Under the pieces are notes generated by a model that did no database searches, was not told where the DNA came from, and saw nothing but the letters and a program-made list of their open reading frames with translations. Positions 25,411-34,493 of a stretch of 64,000 nt of DNA are shown piece by piece. Position 1 is the first letter of the stretch. Each line of letters starts with the position of its first letter. This DNA is from Rhodophyticola sp017644125. GTDB lineage: Bacteria > Pseudomonadota > Alphaproteobacteria > Rhodobacterales > Rhodobacteraceae. A program made the position numbers and the translations under genes. The DNA lies in NCBI RefSeq assembly GCF_042140125.1, contig NZ_CP159473.1. One strand, 5' to 3'.

Positions 25411-27195
25411 TTGACCCGGTTACGTGCGTTTCTTTTGTCATGTGTTCTGCTCTACCCCGGTATCGCTGGTGCCGAGGTCGCTTTCGATGTGCCCGGCGGA
25501 TCGGACGATCTGATCGATGCGCTGCGTGCGACCTCCCTGCTGGCCAGAACCGACGCAGAGGAAGGCACCACCATCCAGGACAGGGTTGCCGCGGCGCGCG
25601 CGGATTATGCGCGCCTGCTTGGCGTGCTTTACGAATACGGGTATTTCGGGCCGGTGATCAGCATCCGCCTGAACGGCCGGGAGGCTGCGGAACTGTCGCC
25701 TTTTTCGCCCCCGGCTCGCATCGACCGCGCCGCTATCCGCGTTGAAACCGGCGCCGCCTTTCGCCTTGGCCGGACGGACATCGCTCCGCTCGCGCCCGGC
25801 ACCGAGCTGCCGGAAGGGTTTCGCACCGGCGCGCCCGCGAACACGCCCGTTCTGAGGGAGACCGCGGAGGCCGTGATCACGGGGTGGCGGCAGGCAGGCC
25901 ACGCCACGGCGGATATCGGGCGGCAGTCGATCACCGCACGTCAGCAGGAGGCGGTGCTCGATGCGGATATCTCGGTTTCACCCGGACCCCTTGTCCGGTT
26001 CGGCGATCTGATGCCGCAAGGCCAGCAGCGCACCCGGCCCGAGCGGATCCGGGAGATTGCCGGCCTGCCCCGCGGCGAGGTCTTCGACTCCGACACGCTG
26101 GAAACCTCGGAGCAGAGACTGCGCCGCACCGGCACATTCCGGTCCGTCGCGCTGGAGGAACAGACGCCGGACGCCAACGCGGTCATGGATATCGGTGCGA
26201 CACTGGTCGAGGCACCGCTCAGACGGTTTGGCTTCGGCGCCGAAATCTCCTCCTCCGACGGTGGTGCGCTCAGCGCGTACTGGCTGCACCGCAATCTTCT
26301 CGGCGGCGCGGAACGGCTGCGCTTCGATGCCGAGATTTCCGGGGTCGGGGGCGACACCGGCGGCGCGGACTGGGAATTGCACGGCGTCTTTACCCGCCCC
26401 GCCACGTTCCGGCCCGATACCGCGCTGATCTTCGACACGCGCCTCGCGGGTCTGGACGAGCCGACCTTCGAAGAGACGCTGTTCGAAACCAGCCTTGGCT
26501 TCGAAAGGCTGATCTCGGACGAGCTGACAACCCGGTTCGGCGTCGGTCTGCGCTTTTCCGATATCGACGACGCCTTCGGCAGCCGCCAGATCGTTCTGGC
26601 CACCTTGCCGACCAGTGCGACCTATGACCGGCGCGACAATCCGCTGGACGCCCGCAACGGCTATTATGCCGAGCTTGAACTGACGCCCTTCACCGTTCTG
26701 GAGGGCACGGGCGACGGGTTCGGGCTTCGTGCCGTGCTGGACGGGCGCGGCTATCTCGGGTTTGGGGAGGATGACAGGGTCCGCCTTGCCGGCCGTGTGC
26801 AGCTTGGCACCATCGAAGGCGGTGCCTTCACCGACCTTCCGCCGGAGTTTCTGTTCTATTCCGGTGGCGGCGGAACAGTGCGCGGCCAGCCCTACAAATC
26901 GCTTGGCGCGACCCAGGGCGGCACCAGCAGCGGCGGGCGCGGCTTTGCAGGTCTCTCCGCCGAAATCCGGGCCGATATCACCGAAACCTACGGGCTGGTG
27001 GCCTTTGCCGATGGCGGCTACATCTCCGCCGGGGCGCTTGGCGATACGAATGGCGACTGGCATGCGGGCGCGGGGCTCGGGTTTCGCTACAACACCGCGC
27101 TTGGTCCGATCCGGCTGGATGTGGCGACACCCGTCACAGGCGACAATGCCGGCCAGCGCGTGCTGCTTTACATCGGCATCGGACACACGTTTTGA
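25411..27195 (+). CDS. tamA: Translocation and assembly module outer-membrane protein TamA
   Basis: 594 residues. A signal peptide (LRAFLLSCVLLYPGIAGA) precedes POTRA-type domains and a C-terminal Omp85 beta-barrel from about residue 270, with the conserved VRGQPYKSLG lid-loop motif near 495 and an end in HTF. The Omp85/TamA family helps insert outer-membrane proteins together with TamB. I chose TTG 25411, seven bases after AGGGG; GTG 25405 in frame is too close to that site. It overlaps tamB by 4 bp, which supports the pair assignment. Confidence 0.88.
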   Translation: MTRLRAFLLSCVLLYPGIAGAEVAFDVPGGSDDLIDALRATSLLARTDAEEGTTIQDRVAAARADYARLLGVLYEYGYFGPVISIRLNGREAAELSPFSPPARIDRAAIRVETGAAFRLGRTDIAPLAPGTELPEGFRTGAPANTPVLRETAEAVITGWRQAGHATADIGRQSITARQQEAVLDADISVSPGPLVRFGDLMPQGQQRTRPERIREIAGLPRGEVFDSDTLETSEQRLRRTGTFRSVALEEQTPDANAVMDIGATLVEAPLRRFGFGAEISSSDGGALSAYWLHRNLLGGAERLRFDAEISGVGGDTGGADWELHGVFTRPATFRPDTALIFDTRLAGLDEPTFEETLFETSLGFERLISDELTTRFGVGLRFSDIDDAFGSRQIVLATLPTSATYDRRDNPLDARNGYYAELELTPFTVLEGTGDGFGLRAVLDGRGYLGFGEDDRVRLAGRVQLGTIEGGAFTDLPPEFLFYSGGGGTVRGQPYKSLGATQGGTSSGGRGFAGLSAEIRADITETYGLVAFADGGYISAGALGDTNGDWHAGAGLGFRYNTALGPIRLDVATPVTGDNAGQRVLLYIGIGHTF

Positions 27196-30100
27196 GACGG
27201 TTCCTGCTCATATCTCTGCTTGCCGTCTTTCCCGTCGCGCTTGGCGCGCAGGATGACGACAGGGGACGGCTGCAGGCGCTTCTGGAAGATGCGCTGTCCG
27301 ATGATGCGGCGCGGCAGGTCAGGATCGAGGGGTTTCGCGGCGCGCTGAGCTCCCGGGCCTCGCTTGACCGGCTGACCATCGCGGATGAAGACGGCGTCTG
27401 GCTGGTTCTGGAAGACGTCACGCTGGACTGGAGACGCAGTGCCCTGTTCTCCCGCGCGCTGGAAGTCAACGAGCTGACCGCCGCGCGGCTGGAGCTTGCC
27501 CGGCTTCCGCAATCCACGGGCGGCCTGCCCGATGCCGAAGCGACGCCGTTCAGCCTGCCCGAGCTTCCGCTGAGCATCCGCATTCAGGAGACGGCCATCG
27601 ACCGGGTTGAAATCGGGGCGCCCGTTCTGGGCCAGGCCCTGGTCTTTTCCGTCAACGGATCCGCCGAACTGGCGGACGGGGACGGGACCGCAAATCTGGA
27701 ACTCGAACGGCGCGATGGCCCGTTGGGGCAATTCAGTCTGACCGCCGGATTTGAAAACGAAACCCGGATTGCCGAGATCGCCCTGTTGTTCGAGGAGGAG
27801 GAGGGCGGGCTGGCCGCGTCGCTTCTGGGCATTCCCGGCGAACCTTCCGTGCTGCTTTCGCTGGAGGGACAGGGGCCGCTTTCGGATTTCGTGGCCGAGT
27901 TCTCGCTGGAAACGGACGGGGAGCCGCGCCTTGCCGGAGATCTGGAAGTCATGCAGACCGACACCGGCGCGCAATCGGTCATGCTCGATCTGTCGGGCGA
28001 CATCACGGCGATTGTCCTGCCGGAATACCGCGACTTCTTCGGGACGGACGTTTCCCTGATCGCGAATGTCACGCAGGATGCCGCCGGAATCCTGACCGCC
28101 GACCCGATACGGATCGACGCGGCCGCCATGCAACTGGAAGGGCGCGTGGTGCTGGATGCGGAACGCCAGCCTGACAGCTTTACCCTGCGTGGCAACATCG
28201 CCCCCACCCGCGCGGCGGAAGATCGGGTTTTGCTGCCAATCGCGGATGGCGACGTGTCCATCGCATCCGCGCGGCTGGACATCAGCTACGACCGGCGGGA
28301 CGGCAACAGCTGGGCGGGCGACGCAGAACTGCGCGGTCTTGTTGCGGGAGACCTGACCGCAGCGGCCGTGACGCTGGACATGGGCGGCGATATCACCGAA
28401 GCCGCGCGCGGGATGTCGTCGGTCACCGCGCGCATATCCGCCGCCGCGACCGGCCTTGGCCACAGGGATGAGGCCGTCGCAACGGCCATCGGCGACGCGG
28501 CCACGCTCCGCACCGATCTGGCATGGGAGGCGGAGGCACCGGTCACGCTCAGCGGTCTGCAAGTGACCGCCGGCGATCTGACCCTTGAGGGAGAAGCCAG
28601 CGCCGAACTGGCCGATGACCGTCTTGATCTGACCTATGCCGTGCAGGCCGAAAGCGCGGATCTGAGCCGTTTTGCGCCGATGGTCGGCGATGGTTTTCAG
28701 GGCAGCGCCACTTTGGCGGTTGGGGGGACAGCCGACGCATTGTCCGGCGCCTTCGATGCCACCATCAGCGGGCAGTCCACGGAGCTGCGCCTGTCCCCAA
28801 GCCTGCCACCCGCCTTGTTTGCCGGAACCACCGAACTTGCGGTGGCCCTTCGCCGGGACGAAACGGGGCTTTTGCTTGAGGATCTGAACCTCGCGAGCCG
28901 CGAGCTTTCGGTCAAGGGTGGCGGCCGGCTCAGCAGTGAGGCAAGCGAGATACTGGCCTCGGTCTGGCTGCGGAACGTGGCGCTCTTCACCTCTGCCCTG
29001 TCCGGCCCGGTCGAGGTTCACGGCGGCATACGCAGAACCGGCGGCGAAGGGCCCTGGGCAACCGAGGCCGATCTGGAAGGCCCCGGAGGCACGACGATGA
29101 CCCTGACCGGCGATGTGGGCCTGCCGGACGGCGCGGTTGATCTGGGCCTGACCGGGCGCGCGCCTCTGGCGCTGGCGGATCGGTTCATCGCCCCCCGAAC
29201 CATCCGGGGCGACCTGACCATGGATCTCCGCCTTGCCGGCACCCCCGATCTTCGCAATGTCTCGGGCAGCCTGAACGCCAATGGAGCGAGGATCGCGGCG
29301 CCGGCGCTTGGCTTCGGGCTGGAAGACGTCACGGCGAATATCCGGCTGGCCGAAGGCACCGCACGCGTGACGACAAGCGGGGCCATCACCTCCGGTGGGC
29401 GGGTCACCGCCAATGGATCGGTCGGCATTTCCGGGCGCAGCCTTCCGGTGCGCTTCGACATTGCCATGAACGAGGTCGTTCTGGTCGATCCGCAGCTTTA
29501 CGAAGTTCTCATCCCGGAAGCCCGGCTGAACTATGCAGGCAATCTTGCAGGCTCGACGCGCCTTTCGGGTGAGATCCTCATCGGCGAGACGGAAATCCGG
29601 ATACCGGAATCCTCGCTTGGCACCACCGAAGCCATTCCCGAAATCACCCATGTGGGCGAAACCGCCGCGCAGCGCCGGACACGCGCCTTTGCGGGTCTGC
29701 TTGGCCGAAACAGAGACGGCACCGGCGGGGGAAATGCCGAGATCGCGCTGGATCTGACGGTCAGCGCGCCTGGCCGCATTTTCCTGCGCGGCCGCGGTCT
29801 GGACGCGGAACTGGGCGGCACATTGCGGGTGCGGGGCACCGCCGCCAACGCCATACCCGATGGCCGGTTCGAGCTGATCCGCGGGCGGCTGGGCATTCTG
29901 GGCCAGCGGCTGGATCTGGTGCAGGGCAGCGCAACCCTGCGGGGCAGCTTCGATCCGTTCATCCGCCTTGTCGCGCAAAGCCGGTCCGGAGAGTATCTGA
30001 TCCGCATCATCCTTGAAGGTCCGGCTTCGGCACCCGAGGTCATCTTCTCCTCCGAACCGGAGCTGCCCCGTGACGAGGTGCTGGCGCAGTTCTTCTTCGG

Positions 30101-30437
30101 TCGCAGCGTCTCCAGCCTGTCGGCGATCCAGGCGCTCCAGCTTGCGGATGCCGTGGCCGGGCTGGCAGGCGGCGATTCCGGCGGAGGTATCTTCGCCGGC
30201 CTGCGGGAGAATCTCGGGCTCGACGATCTCGATATCCAGACCACCGAGGATGGGAGCGCCGCCCTGCGCGCCGGCCGGTACATCTCGGACAATATCTATA
30301 CGGATGTGACCCTGGGTGGCGAAAACGGCGCGACCATCAATCTCAATATCGATCTGACGCCAAGCATTACCGCGCGCGGCAGTTTCGGCGCCGAGGGAGA
30401 CAGCAGCCTGGGTTTGTTTTTCGAGCGCGATTACTGA
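27192..30437 (+). CDS. tamB: Translocation and assembly module protein TamB
   Basis: 1081 residues. One N-terminal hydrophobic segment (FLLISLLAVFPVALGA) anchors or exports the protein. The remainder is a long repetitive beta-rich AsmA-like body that should form the groove spanning the periplasm. The C-terminal DUF490/TamB domain includes GRFELIRGRLGILGQRLD and FFGRSVSSLSAIQALQLAD and ends with LGLFFERDY. TamB works with TamA in protein or phospholipid transport to the outer membrane. The start is TTG 27192 overlapping the tamA stop. Length is slightly below many homologues but the domain set looks complete. Confidence 0.88.
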   Translation: MRRFLLISLLAVFPVALGAQDDDRGRLQALLEDALSDDAARQVRIEGFRGALSSRASLDRLTIADEDGVWLVLEDVTLDWRRSALFSRALEVNELTAARLELARLPQSTGGLPDAEATPFSLPELPLSIRIQETAIDRVEIGAPVLGQALVFSVNGSAELADGDGTANLELERRDGPLGQFSLTAGFENETRIAEIALLFEEEEGGLAASLLGIPGEPSVLLSLEGQGPLSDFVAEFSLETDGEPRLAGDLEVMQTDTGAQSVMLDLSGDITAIVLPEYRDFFGTDVSLIANVTQDAAGILTADPIRIDAAAMQLEGRVVLDAERQPDSFTLRGNIAPTRAAEDRVLLPIADGDVSIASARLDISYDRRDGNSWAGDAELRGLVAGDLTAAAVTLDMGGDITEAARGMSSVTARISAAATGLGHRDEAVATAIGDAATLRTDLAWEAEAPVTLSGLQVTAGDLTLEGEASAELADDRLDLTYAVQAESADLSRFAPMVGDGFQGSATLAVGGTADALSGAFDATISGQSTELRLSPSLPPALFAGTTELAVALRRDETGLLLEDLNLASRELSVKGGGRLSSEASEILASVWLRNVALFTSALSGPVEVHGGIRRTGGEGPWATEADLEGPGGTTMTLTGDVGLPDGAVDLGLTGRAPLALADRFIAPRTIRGDLTMDLRLAGTPDLRNVSGSLNANGARIAAPALGFGLEDVTANIRLAEGTARVTTSGAITSGGRVTANGSVGISGRSLPVRFDIAMNEVVLVDPQLYEVLIPEARLNYAGNLAGSTRLSGEILIGETEIRIPESSLGTTEAIPEITHVGETAAQRRTRAFAGLLGRNRDGTGGGNAEIALDLTVSAPGRIFLRGRGLDAELGGTLRVRGTAANAIPDGRFELIRGRLGILGQRLDLVQGSATLRGSFDPFIRLVAQSRSGEYLIRIILEGPASAPEVIFSSEPELPRDEVLAQFFFGRSVSSLSAIQALQLADAVAGLAGGDSGGGIFAGLRENLGLDDLDIQTTEDGSAALRAGRYISDNIYTDVTLGGENGATINLNIDLTPSITARGSFGAEGDSSLGLFFERDY

Positions 30438-30473
30438 ACCGGGCCGCAGTTCGGGATTTCGCGCATTGGCCCG

Positions 30474-30502
30474 TTGACAGCGCTTTGACCCCGCTATATC
30501 AG
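30474..30502 (+). promoter_or_regulatory. Promoter of tRNA-Leu
   Basis: TTGACA at 30474-30479 is a perfect -35 element. The -10 is TATATC at 30495-30500 (15-bp spacer) or TATCAG at 30497 (17-bp spacer). It lies about 20 bp before the mature tRNA 5' end and after the tamB stop, so transcription probably continues into rnd. Confidence 0.65.
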
Positions 30503-30519
30503 CCGCTTCCACGACACCT

Positions 30520-30606
30520 GCCCAGGTGGCGGAATTGGTAGACGCGCTAGCTTCAGGTGCTAGTGTCCGTATGGACGTGGAGGTTCGAGTCCTCTCCTGG
30601 GCACCA
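30520..30606 (+). tRNA. tRNA-Leu (anticodon CAG)
   Basis: An 87-nt cloverleaf. The acceptor stem is GCCCAGG (30520-30526) pairing with CCTGGGC (30596-30602), followed by encoded ACCA to 30606. The D arm is GGCGGAATTGGTAGACGC, the anticodon stem CTAGC/GCTAG carries loop TTCAGGT with CAG at 30554-30556, there is a long variable arm (class II, GTGTCCGTATGGACGT), and the T loop is GTTCGAGTC. It decodes CUG leucine codons, which are very common in this genome. Confidence 0.97.
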
Positions 30607-30639
30607 CCCCTTTTTCTGACCAGGGGTCGAGAAAAGGGG
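30607..30639 (+). promoter_or_regulatory. Stem-loop between tRNA-Leu and rnd covering the rnd ribosome binding site
   Basis: The base right after the tRNA CCA end starts a stem. CCCCTTTT (30607-30614) pairs with AAAAGGGG (30632-30639), and the inner part continues CT/AG and GACC/GGTC with two single-base bulges and a 3-nt loop (30622-30624). The AAAAGGGG arm is the only ribosome binding site for the GTG start at 30645. No T run follows, so it is not a standard terminator. Confidence 0.6.
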
Positions 30640-30644
30640 CAGAT

Positions 30645-31256
30645 GTGACGATCCATAGCTATCAGAACGATTTGCCGGACGGGCTCGATCTTGGGCCGGT
30701 GGTCGCGATCGATTGCGAAACCATGGGTCTGAATCCGCATCGCGACCGGTTGTGTCTGGTTCAGCTCTCGGGCGGGGACGGCAATGCGCATCTGGTGCAG
30801 ATCGCCAACGGACAGACGGAGGCGCCCAATCTCGCCGCCCTGCTGACAGATCCCGATGTGCTGAAGCTGTTTCATTTCGGGCGCTTCGACATCGCCGCGA
30901 TGATGAATGCCTTCGGAGCATTGGCCGCGCCGGTCTACTGCACCAAGATCGCGTCGAAACTCGTACGGACCTATACCGACCGGCATGGGCTGAAGTACCT
31001 TTGCCAGGAACTTCTGGGCATCGACATCTCCAAGCATCAGCAAAGCTCGGACTGGGGTGCGGAGGTGCTCAGCGAGGCGCAGAAAACCTATGCTGCATCC
31101 GACGTGTTGTATCTTCACCGGCTTCGGGAAGAGCTTGACCGGCGACTGGCGCGCGAAGGGCGGAGCGATCTTGCACAAGCATCGTTCGACTTCCTGCCGG
31201 CACGGGCCCGGCTTGATCTGGCGGGCTGGCCGGAGATCGACATCTTCGCGCATTAG
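30645..31256 (+). CDS. rnd: Ribonuclease D-type 3'-5' exonuclease, short form
   Basis: 203 residues. DEDDy exonuclease motifs: Asp23 and Glu25 in VVAIDCETMGL, Asp82 in FHFGRFDIAAM, and Asp153 with Tyr156 in AASDVLYLHRL. The family trims RNA 3' ends, including tRNA precursors. It lacks the C-terminal HRDC domains of E. coli RNase D (about 375 residues), as is common in alphaproteobacteria. The GTG start follows AAAAGGGG. It lies directly downstream of tRNA-Leu and upstream of lptC. Confidence 0.92.
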   Translation: MTIHSYQNDLPDGLDLGPVVAIDCETMGLNPHRDRLCLVQLSGGDGNAHLVQIANGQTEAPNLAALLTDPDVLKLFHFGRFDIAAMMNAFGALAAPVYCTKIASKLVRTYTDRHGLKYLCQELLGIDISKHQQSSDWGAEVLSEAQKTYAASDVLYLHRLREELDRRLAREGRSDLAQASFDFLPARARLDLAGWPEIDIFAH

Positions 31257-31264
31257 CCGCGCCG

Positions 31265-31861
31265 ATGGCCGTAACCAACCGATATTCACAGATCGTGGCC
31301 TGGGTGAAGGTCATCTTGCCGCTTCTGGCTCTTGGCCTTCTGTCGACGCTGTTTCTGTTCTCCAACTCCCCCGACCCCGACCGCGCAATTCCATTCGCCG
31401 AAGTTGATGTAGAAGAACTTGCCCGCGAACAGCGGCTGGGCAACCCGCGCTTTGCCGGCACGCTGGAAGATGGGCGGGAGGTTCTGTTCATAGCAGAAGC
31501 CGCGGCGCCGGTGCCCGACGCGCCGGATCGGATTTCCGCGCAACAGGTCGAAACCCGCGTCGCCATATCGGAAACCGACTATCTTCTTCTGAACAGCGCC
31601 GCATCGGAAGTGGATCTGAGCAATCGGACCGCCGATCTGCAAAACGATGTCCGTCTCACCAGTTCGACGGGCTACCGGCTTGAAAGCGACCGTATCGTGG
31701 TCTCCTTCGAGGTTCTGAGCGTCGTTTCGCCCGGTCCGGTCCGGGTCGACGGCCCCTCCATGACGCTGAGCGCGGATCGGATGGTTCTGTCCGAAGAAAC
31801 CGGTGTGCAGGTTCTGAGTTTCAACGGACGGGTCAGGATGCTATATGAGCCGGAGAGTTGA
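31265..31861 (+). CDS. lptC: LPS export system protein LptC
   Basis: 198 residues. One N-terminal transmembrane helix (VKVILPLLALGLLSTLFLF, about residues 14-32) precedes a periplasmic beta-jellyroll domain with the repeated ISAQQVETR and LSADRMVLSEETG strands. LptC receives LPS from the LptB2FG transporter and passes it to LptA. It starts 8 bp after rnd and is followed 9 bp later by lptA. Sequence conservation is low in this family, so assignment leans on architecture and on lptA-lptB downstream. Confidence 0.9.
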   Translation: MAVTNRYSQIVAWVKVILPLLALGLLSTLFLFSNSPDPDRAIPFAEVDVEELAREQRLGNPRFAGTLEDGREVLFIAEAAAPVPDAPDRISAQQVETRVAISETDYLLLNSAASEVDLSNRTADLQNDVRLTSSTGYRLESDRIVVSFEVLSVVSPGPVRVDGPSMTLSADRMVLSEETGVQVLSFNGRVRMLYEPES

Positions 31862-31870
31862 GGTTTCTTG

Positions 31871-32362
31871 ATGCGCGCATTTCTTACGGCTTTTCTGGCC
31901 CTGCAATTTTCGGCCCTTGCTGCCTTTGCCCAGGTCAATATCGGCTTCGGCGATGTGGCGCATGATGCAACACAGTCGATCGAGGTTACCGCCGACGCCC
32001 TGACATTGAATCAGGAAACCGGCAATGCCGTCTTTACCGGCAACGTCATCATCGTTCAGGGCGACCTACGCATCGCGGCGGGCGAGGTCACCGTTTTCTA
32101 CAACACCGAAGATGGTGGCACACAGGATGTAAGCCGGGTCGAGGCGACCGGAGGCGTTCTCGTCACGCGGGGGGTAGATGCCGCCGAGGGGCAATCCGCA
32201 GCCTATGAAGTCGCCTCCTCCCTCATGACCCTGTCGGGCGGCGTGCTGGTCACGCAAGGGGCCACGGCAATCTCGGGCGACCGGATGGTCGTGAACATGG
32301 CCACCGGCGACGGCACGGTCGAAGGGCGCGTTCGCACCATCTTGCAGCAGGGAACGGACTGA
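31871..32362 (+). CDS. lptA: LPS export periplasmic protein LptA
   Basis: 163 residues. A signal peptide (AFLTAFLALQFSALAAFAQ) is followed by the OstA/LptA beta-jellyroll, marked by IEVTADALTLNQETGNAVFTG and ISGDRMVVNMATGDG. LptA forms the periplasmic bridge that carries LPS to the outer membrane. ATG 31871 follows GAGG with a suitable spacer; the TTG one codon earlier is less likely. It overlaps lptB by a single base (32362). Confidence 0.92.
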   Translation: MRAFLTAFLALQFSALAAFAQVNIGFGDVAHDATQSIEVTADALTLNQETGNAVFTGNVIIVQGDLRIAAGEVTVFYNTEDGGTQDVSRVEATGGVLVTRGVDAAEGQSAAYEVASSLMTLSGGVLVTQGATAISGDRMVVNMATGDGTVEGRVRTILQQGTD

Positions 32363-33123
32363 TGGCGGCCCGTCCCAACCTGACCGTCACCGAAGGCCAG
32401 CAGGGCCTGCATATCAGCCGGCTGCGCAAGAGCTATCGCCGCCGGCCGGTGATCCGCGATGTCACCATGTCGCTGAACCATGGGGAGGTTGTGGCGCTGC
32501 TGGGCCCGAACGGATCGGGCAAGACCACATGTTTCTACTCGATCGCCGGGCTGATCACGCCGGATGGCGGAACGGTCACGCTGGATGGGCGCGATGTCAC
32601 GCAGCTTCCCATGTATCGCCGCGCCAAGGCCGGGATCGGATACTTGCCTCAGGAAATGTCGATTTTCCGCGGCCTGTCCGTCGAAGACAACATCATGGCG
32701 ATCCTGGAGGTCGCGGAGCCGAACCGCACGACCCGTCTGGATCGTCTGGAAGAACTGCTTTCGGAATTCTCTGTCGGGCACCTGCGCCGGGCGCCCGCGC
32801 TGTCGCTTTCCGGTGGCGAACGCAGAAGGGTGGAGATTGCCCGCTGTCTGGCCTCGAACCCACGATACGTGCTTCTGGATGAACCTTTTGCCGGGGTCGA
32901 CCCGATTGCGGTAAGCGAGATCCGGGCGCTGGTTTCCGACCTCAAGACCCGCGGGCTGGGCGTGCTGATCACCGATCACAACGTGCGGGAAACCCTGCAG
33001 ATCGTGGATCGCGCCTATATCCTGCATGACGGTACGATTCTGATGAACGGCACGGCGGATGAAGTCGTCCGGGACGAGAATGTGCGCCGGGTCTATCTGG
33101 GGCAGAGCTTCCGCATCAGCTAG
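32362..33123 (+). CDS. lptB: LPS export ABC transporter ATP-binding protein LptB
   Basis: 253 residues. Walker A GPNGSGKTT at about 48-56, Q-loop GYLPQEMSIF near 93-102, signature LSGGERRR at about 149-156 and Walker B VLLDEPFAGVD near 170-180, followed by the LITDHNVRET switch region typical of LptB. LptB dimerises and drives LPS extraction with LptF and LptG, which are not in this window. Unlike the classical cluster, the next gene downstream is hpf, not rpoN. Confidence 0.96.
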   Translation: MAARPNLTVTEGQQGLHISRLRKSYRRRPVIRDVTMSLNHGEVVALLGPNGSGKTTCFYSIAGLITPDGGTVTLDGRDVTQLPMYRRAKAGIGYLPQEMSIFRGLSVEDNIMAILEVAEPNRTTRLDRLEELLSEFSVGHLRRAPALSLSGGERRRVEIARCLASNPRYVLLDEPFAGVDPIAVSEIRALVSDLKTRGLGVLITDHNVRETLQIVDRAYILHDGTILMNGTADEVVRDENVRRVYLGQSFRIS

Positions 33124-33410
33124 GCAGCCGACCGCTCGGCAATTGCCCGCGCAGGGGCTGAACGCGATGCGCGTGCCACGATATGCCGCCCCTTTCAGCG
33201 TCGTCTTGCGATTGACAGAGCCCGGCAAAGTGTCGCCAAATGGCCCTGATGTTCGCAATTGCCGATCCCCAATTTGTGCCACACCCGGGCCGCACAAGCC
33301 CTGATGGCGCACAGCGGATCGGCGCATCTGCATCCAGACATCATAAACACTTGGTTAGGGCCACACGGCTAAGGTTGTGAAAGGCTCTATTGGGCTATTT
33401 CGGAGGATAC

Positions 33411-33986
33411 ATGCGGTACCAAATCAGCGGAAAACAGATCGATATCGGTGACGCACTTCAGACCCATGTGAAGGAGTGCCTTGGCTCGGCCGTATCCAAA
33501 TATGCCGAACGCCCCACCGATGCCAATGTGGTCTTTTCGCGGAGCGGCCATGAATATGTGTGCGAAACCACGGTTCACCTGTCGACCGGACTGACGGCTT
33601 CTGCGAAGGCCTCCGCACATGAAATCTATGCCGCGTTCGATTCGTGCTGCGACAAGATGGAGAAGCAGCTGCGCCGTTACAAACGCCGTCTGAAGGACCA
33701 TCACAAAGAGCGATCACAACCCGTTGAACTTTTCGGCGCGTCGTCCTATATCCTCGCCGCATCGGAAGACAACGATACCGCCGAACCCGAAACCCTCCAG
33801 CCCATCATCGTGGCCGAGATGGAAACGAAAATCCCCTCCCTGTCCGTGGGTGAGGCGGTGATGCAGATGGAAATCGCCGGGGCGCCGCTTCTGGTCTTCC
33901 GGAACGAGGGGCATGACGGGGTGAATGTTGTGTACCGCCGGGACGATGGAAATGTCGGGTGGATCGACCCCCGTCCGGAAAAGTAA
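33411..33986 (+). CDS. hpf: Long-form ribosome hibernation promoting factor
   Basis: 191 residues. The N-terminal HPF/RaiA domain (RYQISGKQIDIGDALQTHV) binds the 30S decoding region. A variable linker is followed by the C-terminal dimerisation domain (SVGEAVMQMEIAGAPLLVFRN ... VNVVYRRDDGNVGWIDP), which marks the long form that makes 100S ribosomes without RMF. ATG 33411 follows GGAGG at 5-nt spacing. It pairs with ptsN downstream, as in many proteobacteria. Confidence 0.94.
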   Translation: MRYQISGKQIDIGDALQTHVKECLGSAVSKYAERPTDANVVFSRSGHEYVCETTVHLSTGLTASAKASAHEIYAAFDSCCDKMEKQLRRYKRRLKDHHKERSQPVELFGASSYILAASEDNDTAEPETLQPIIVAEMETKIPSLSVGEAVMQMEIAGAPLLVFRNEGHDGVNVVYRRDDGNVGWIDPRPEK

Positions 33987-34028
33987 CCGAACACGCGCAC
34001 CGGGACAGGCGCGAGGATAGGATCAGAC

Positions 34029-34493
34029 ATGGATTTGCCGACACTGCTCAAACCGCAGGGCGTTAAGGTTGTTTCGGATGTCACGAGTAAAAAACGCCTG
34101 ATGCAGACCATCGCCGATGTGGCGCAAAACCTTGTCGGGCTTCCGGCGAGCAGCATTTTCGACGCGCTGCAGGATCGCGAGAGCCTGGGTCCGACCGGGG
34201 TCGGCCACGGCGTGGCCCTGCCTCACGCGCGGCTTGGCGATCTCACGAATGTCAGCGGGGCCTTCCTCAAGCTCGACAAGCCGATCGATTTCGAATTGGT
34301 CGACCGGCAGCCGGTCGACCTGATTTTTGCGCTGTTCGCTCCCGCTGATAGCGGTGTCGACCATCTCAAGGCACTGGCACTTGTGTCGCGGACCCTTCGC
34401 AACCCCGCGCTCTGCGCAAAACTGCGCGCTAATTCTGACCCGGCGACCTTGCATACGCTGATCACCGGCGGCGCGGCGTCGCAGGCGGCCTAA
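34029..34493 (+). CDS. ptsN: Nitrogen PTS EIIA component (PtsN)
   Basis: 154 residues of the EIIA-Ntr family. The phosphorylated histidine is His66 in GHGVALPHARLG. PtsN receives phosphate from PtsO/NPr and regulates potassium transport, nitrogen and carbon metabolism. The hpf-ptsN order is conserved among proteobacteria, but rpoN, normally next to it, is absent here. Its stop overlaps the end of the convergent sulfotransferase gene by 4 bp. Confidence 0.94.
   Translation: MDLPTLLKPQGVKVVSDVTSKKRLMQTIADVAQNLVGLPASSIFDALQDRESLGPTGVGHGVALPHARLGDLTNVSGAFLKLDKPIDFELVDRQPVDLIFALFAPADSGVDHLKALALVSRTLRNPALCAKLRANSDPATLHTLITGGAASQAA

Noticed and set aside
27168..31289. Minus-strand open frame of 1373 codons over tamB, tRNA-Leu and rnd
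   Set aside because: It runs antisense to tamB and across a tRNA, and its composition is shadow-like with no recognisable domain.
33241..33260. Sigma-54-like promoter before hpf
   Set aside because: TGGCCC and TTCGCA deviate from TGGCAC-N5-TTGCA at key bases, so it is not supported.
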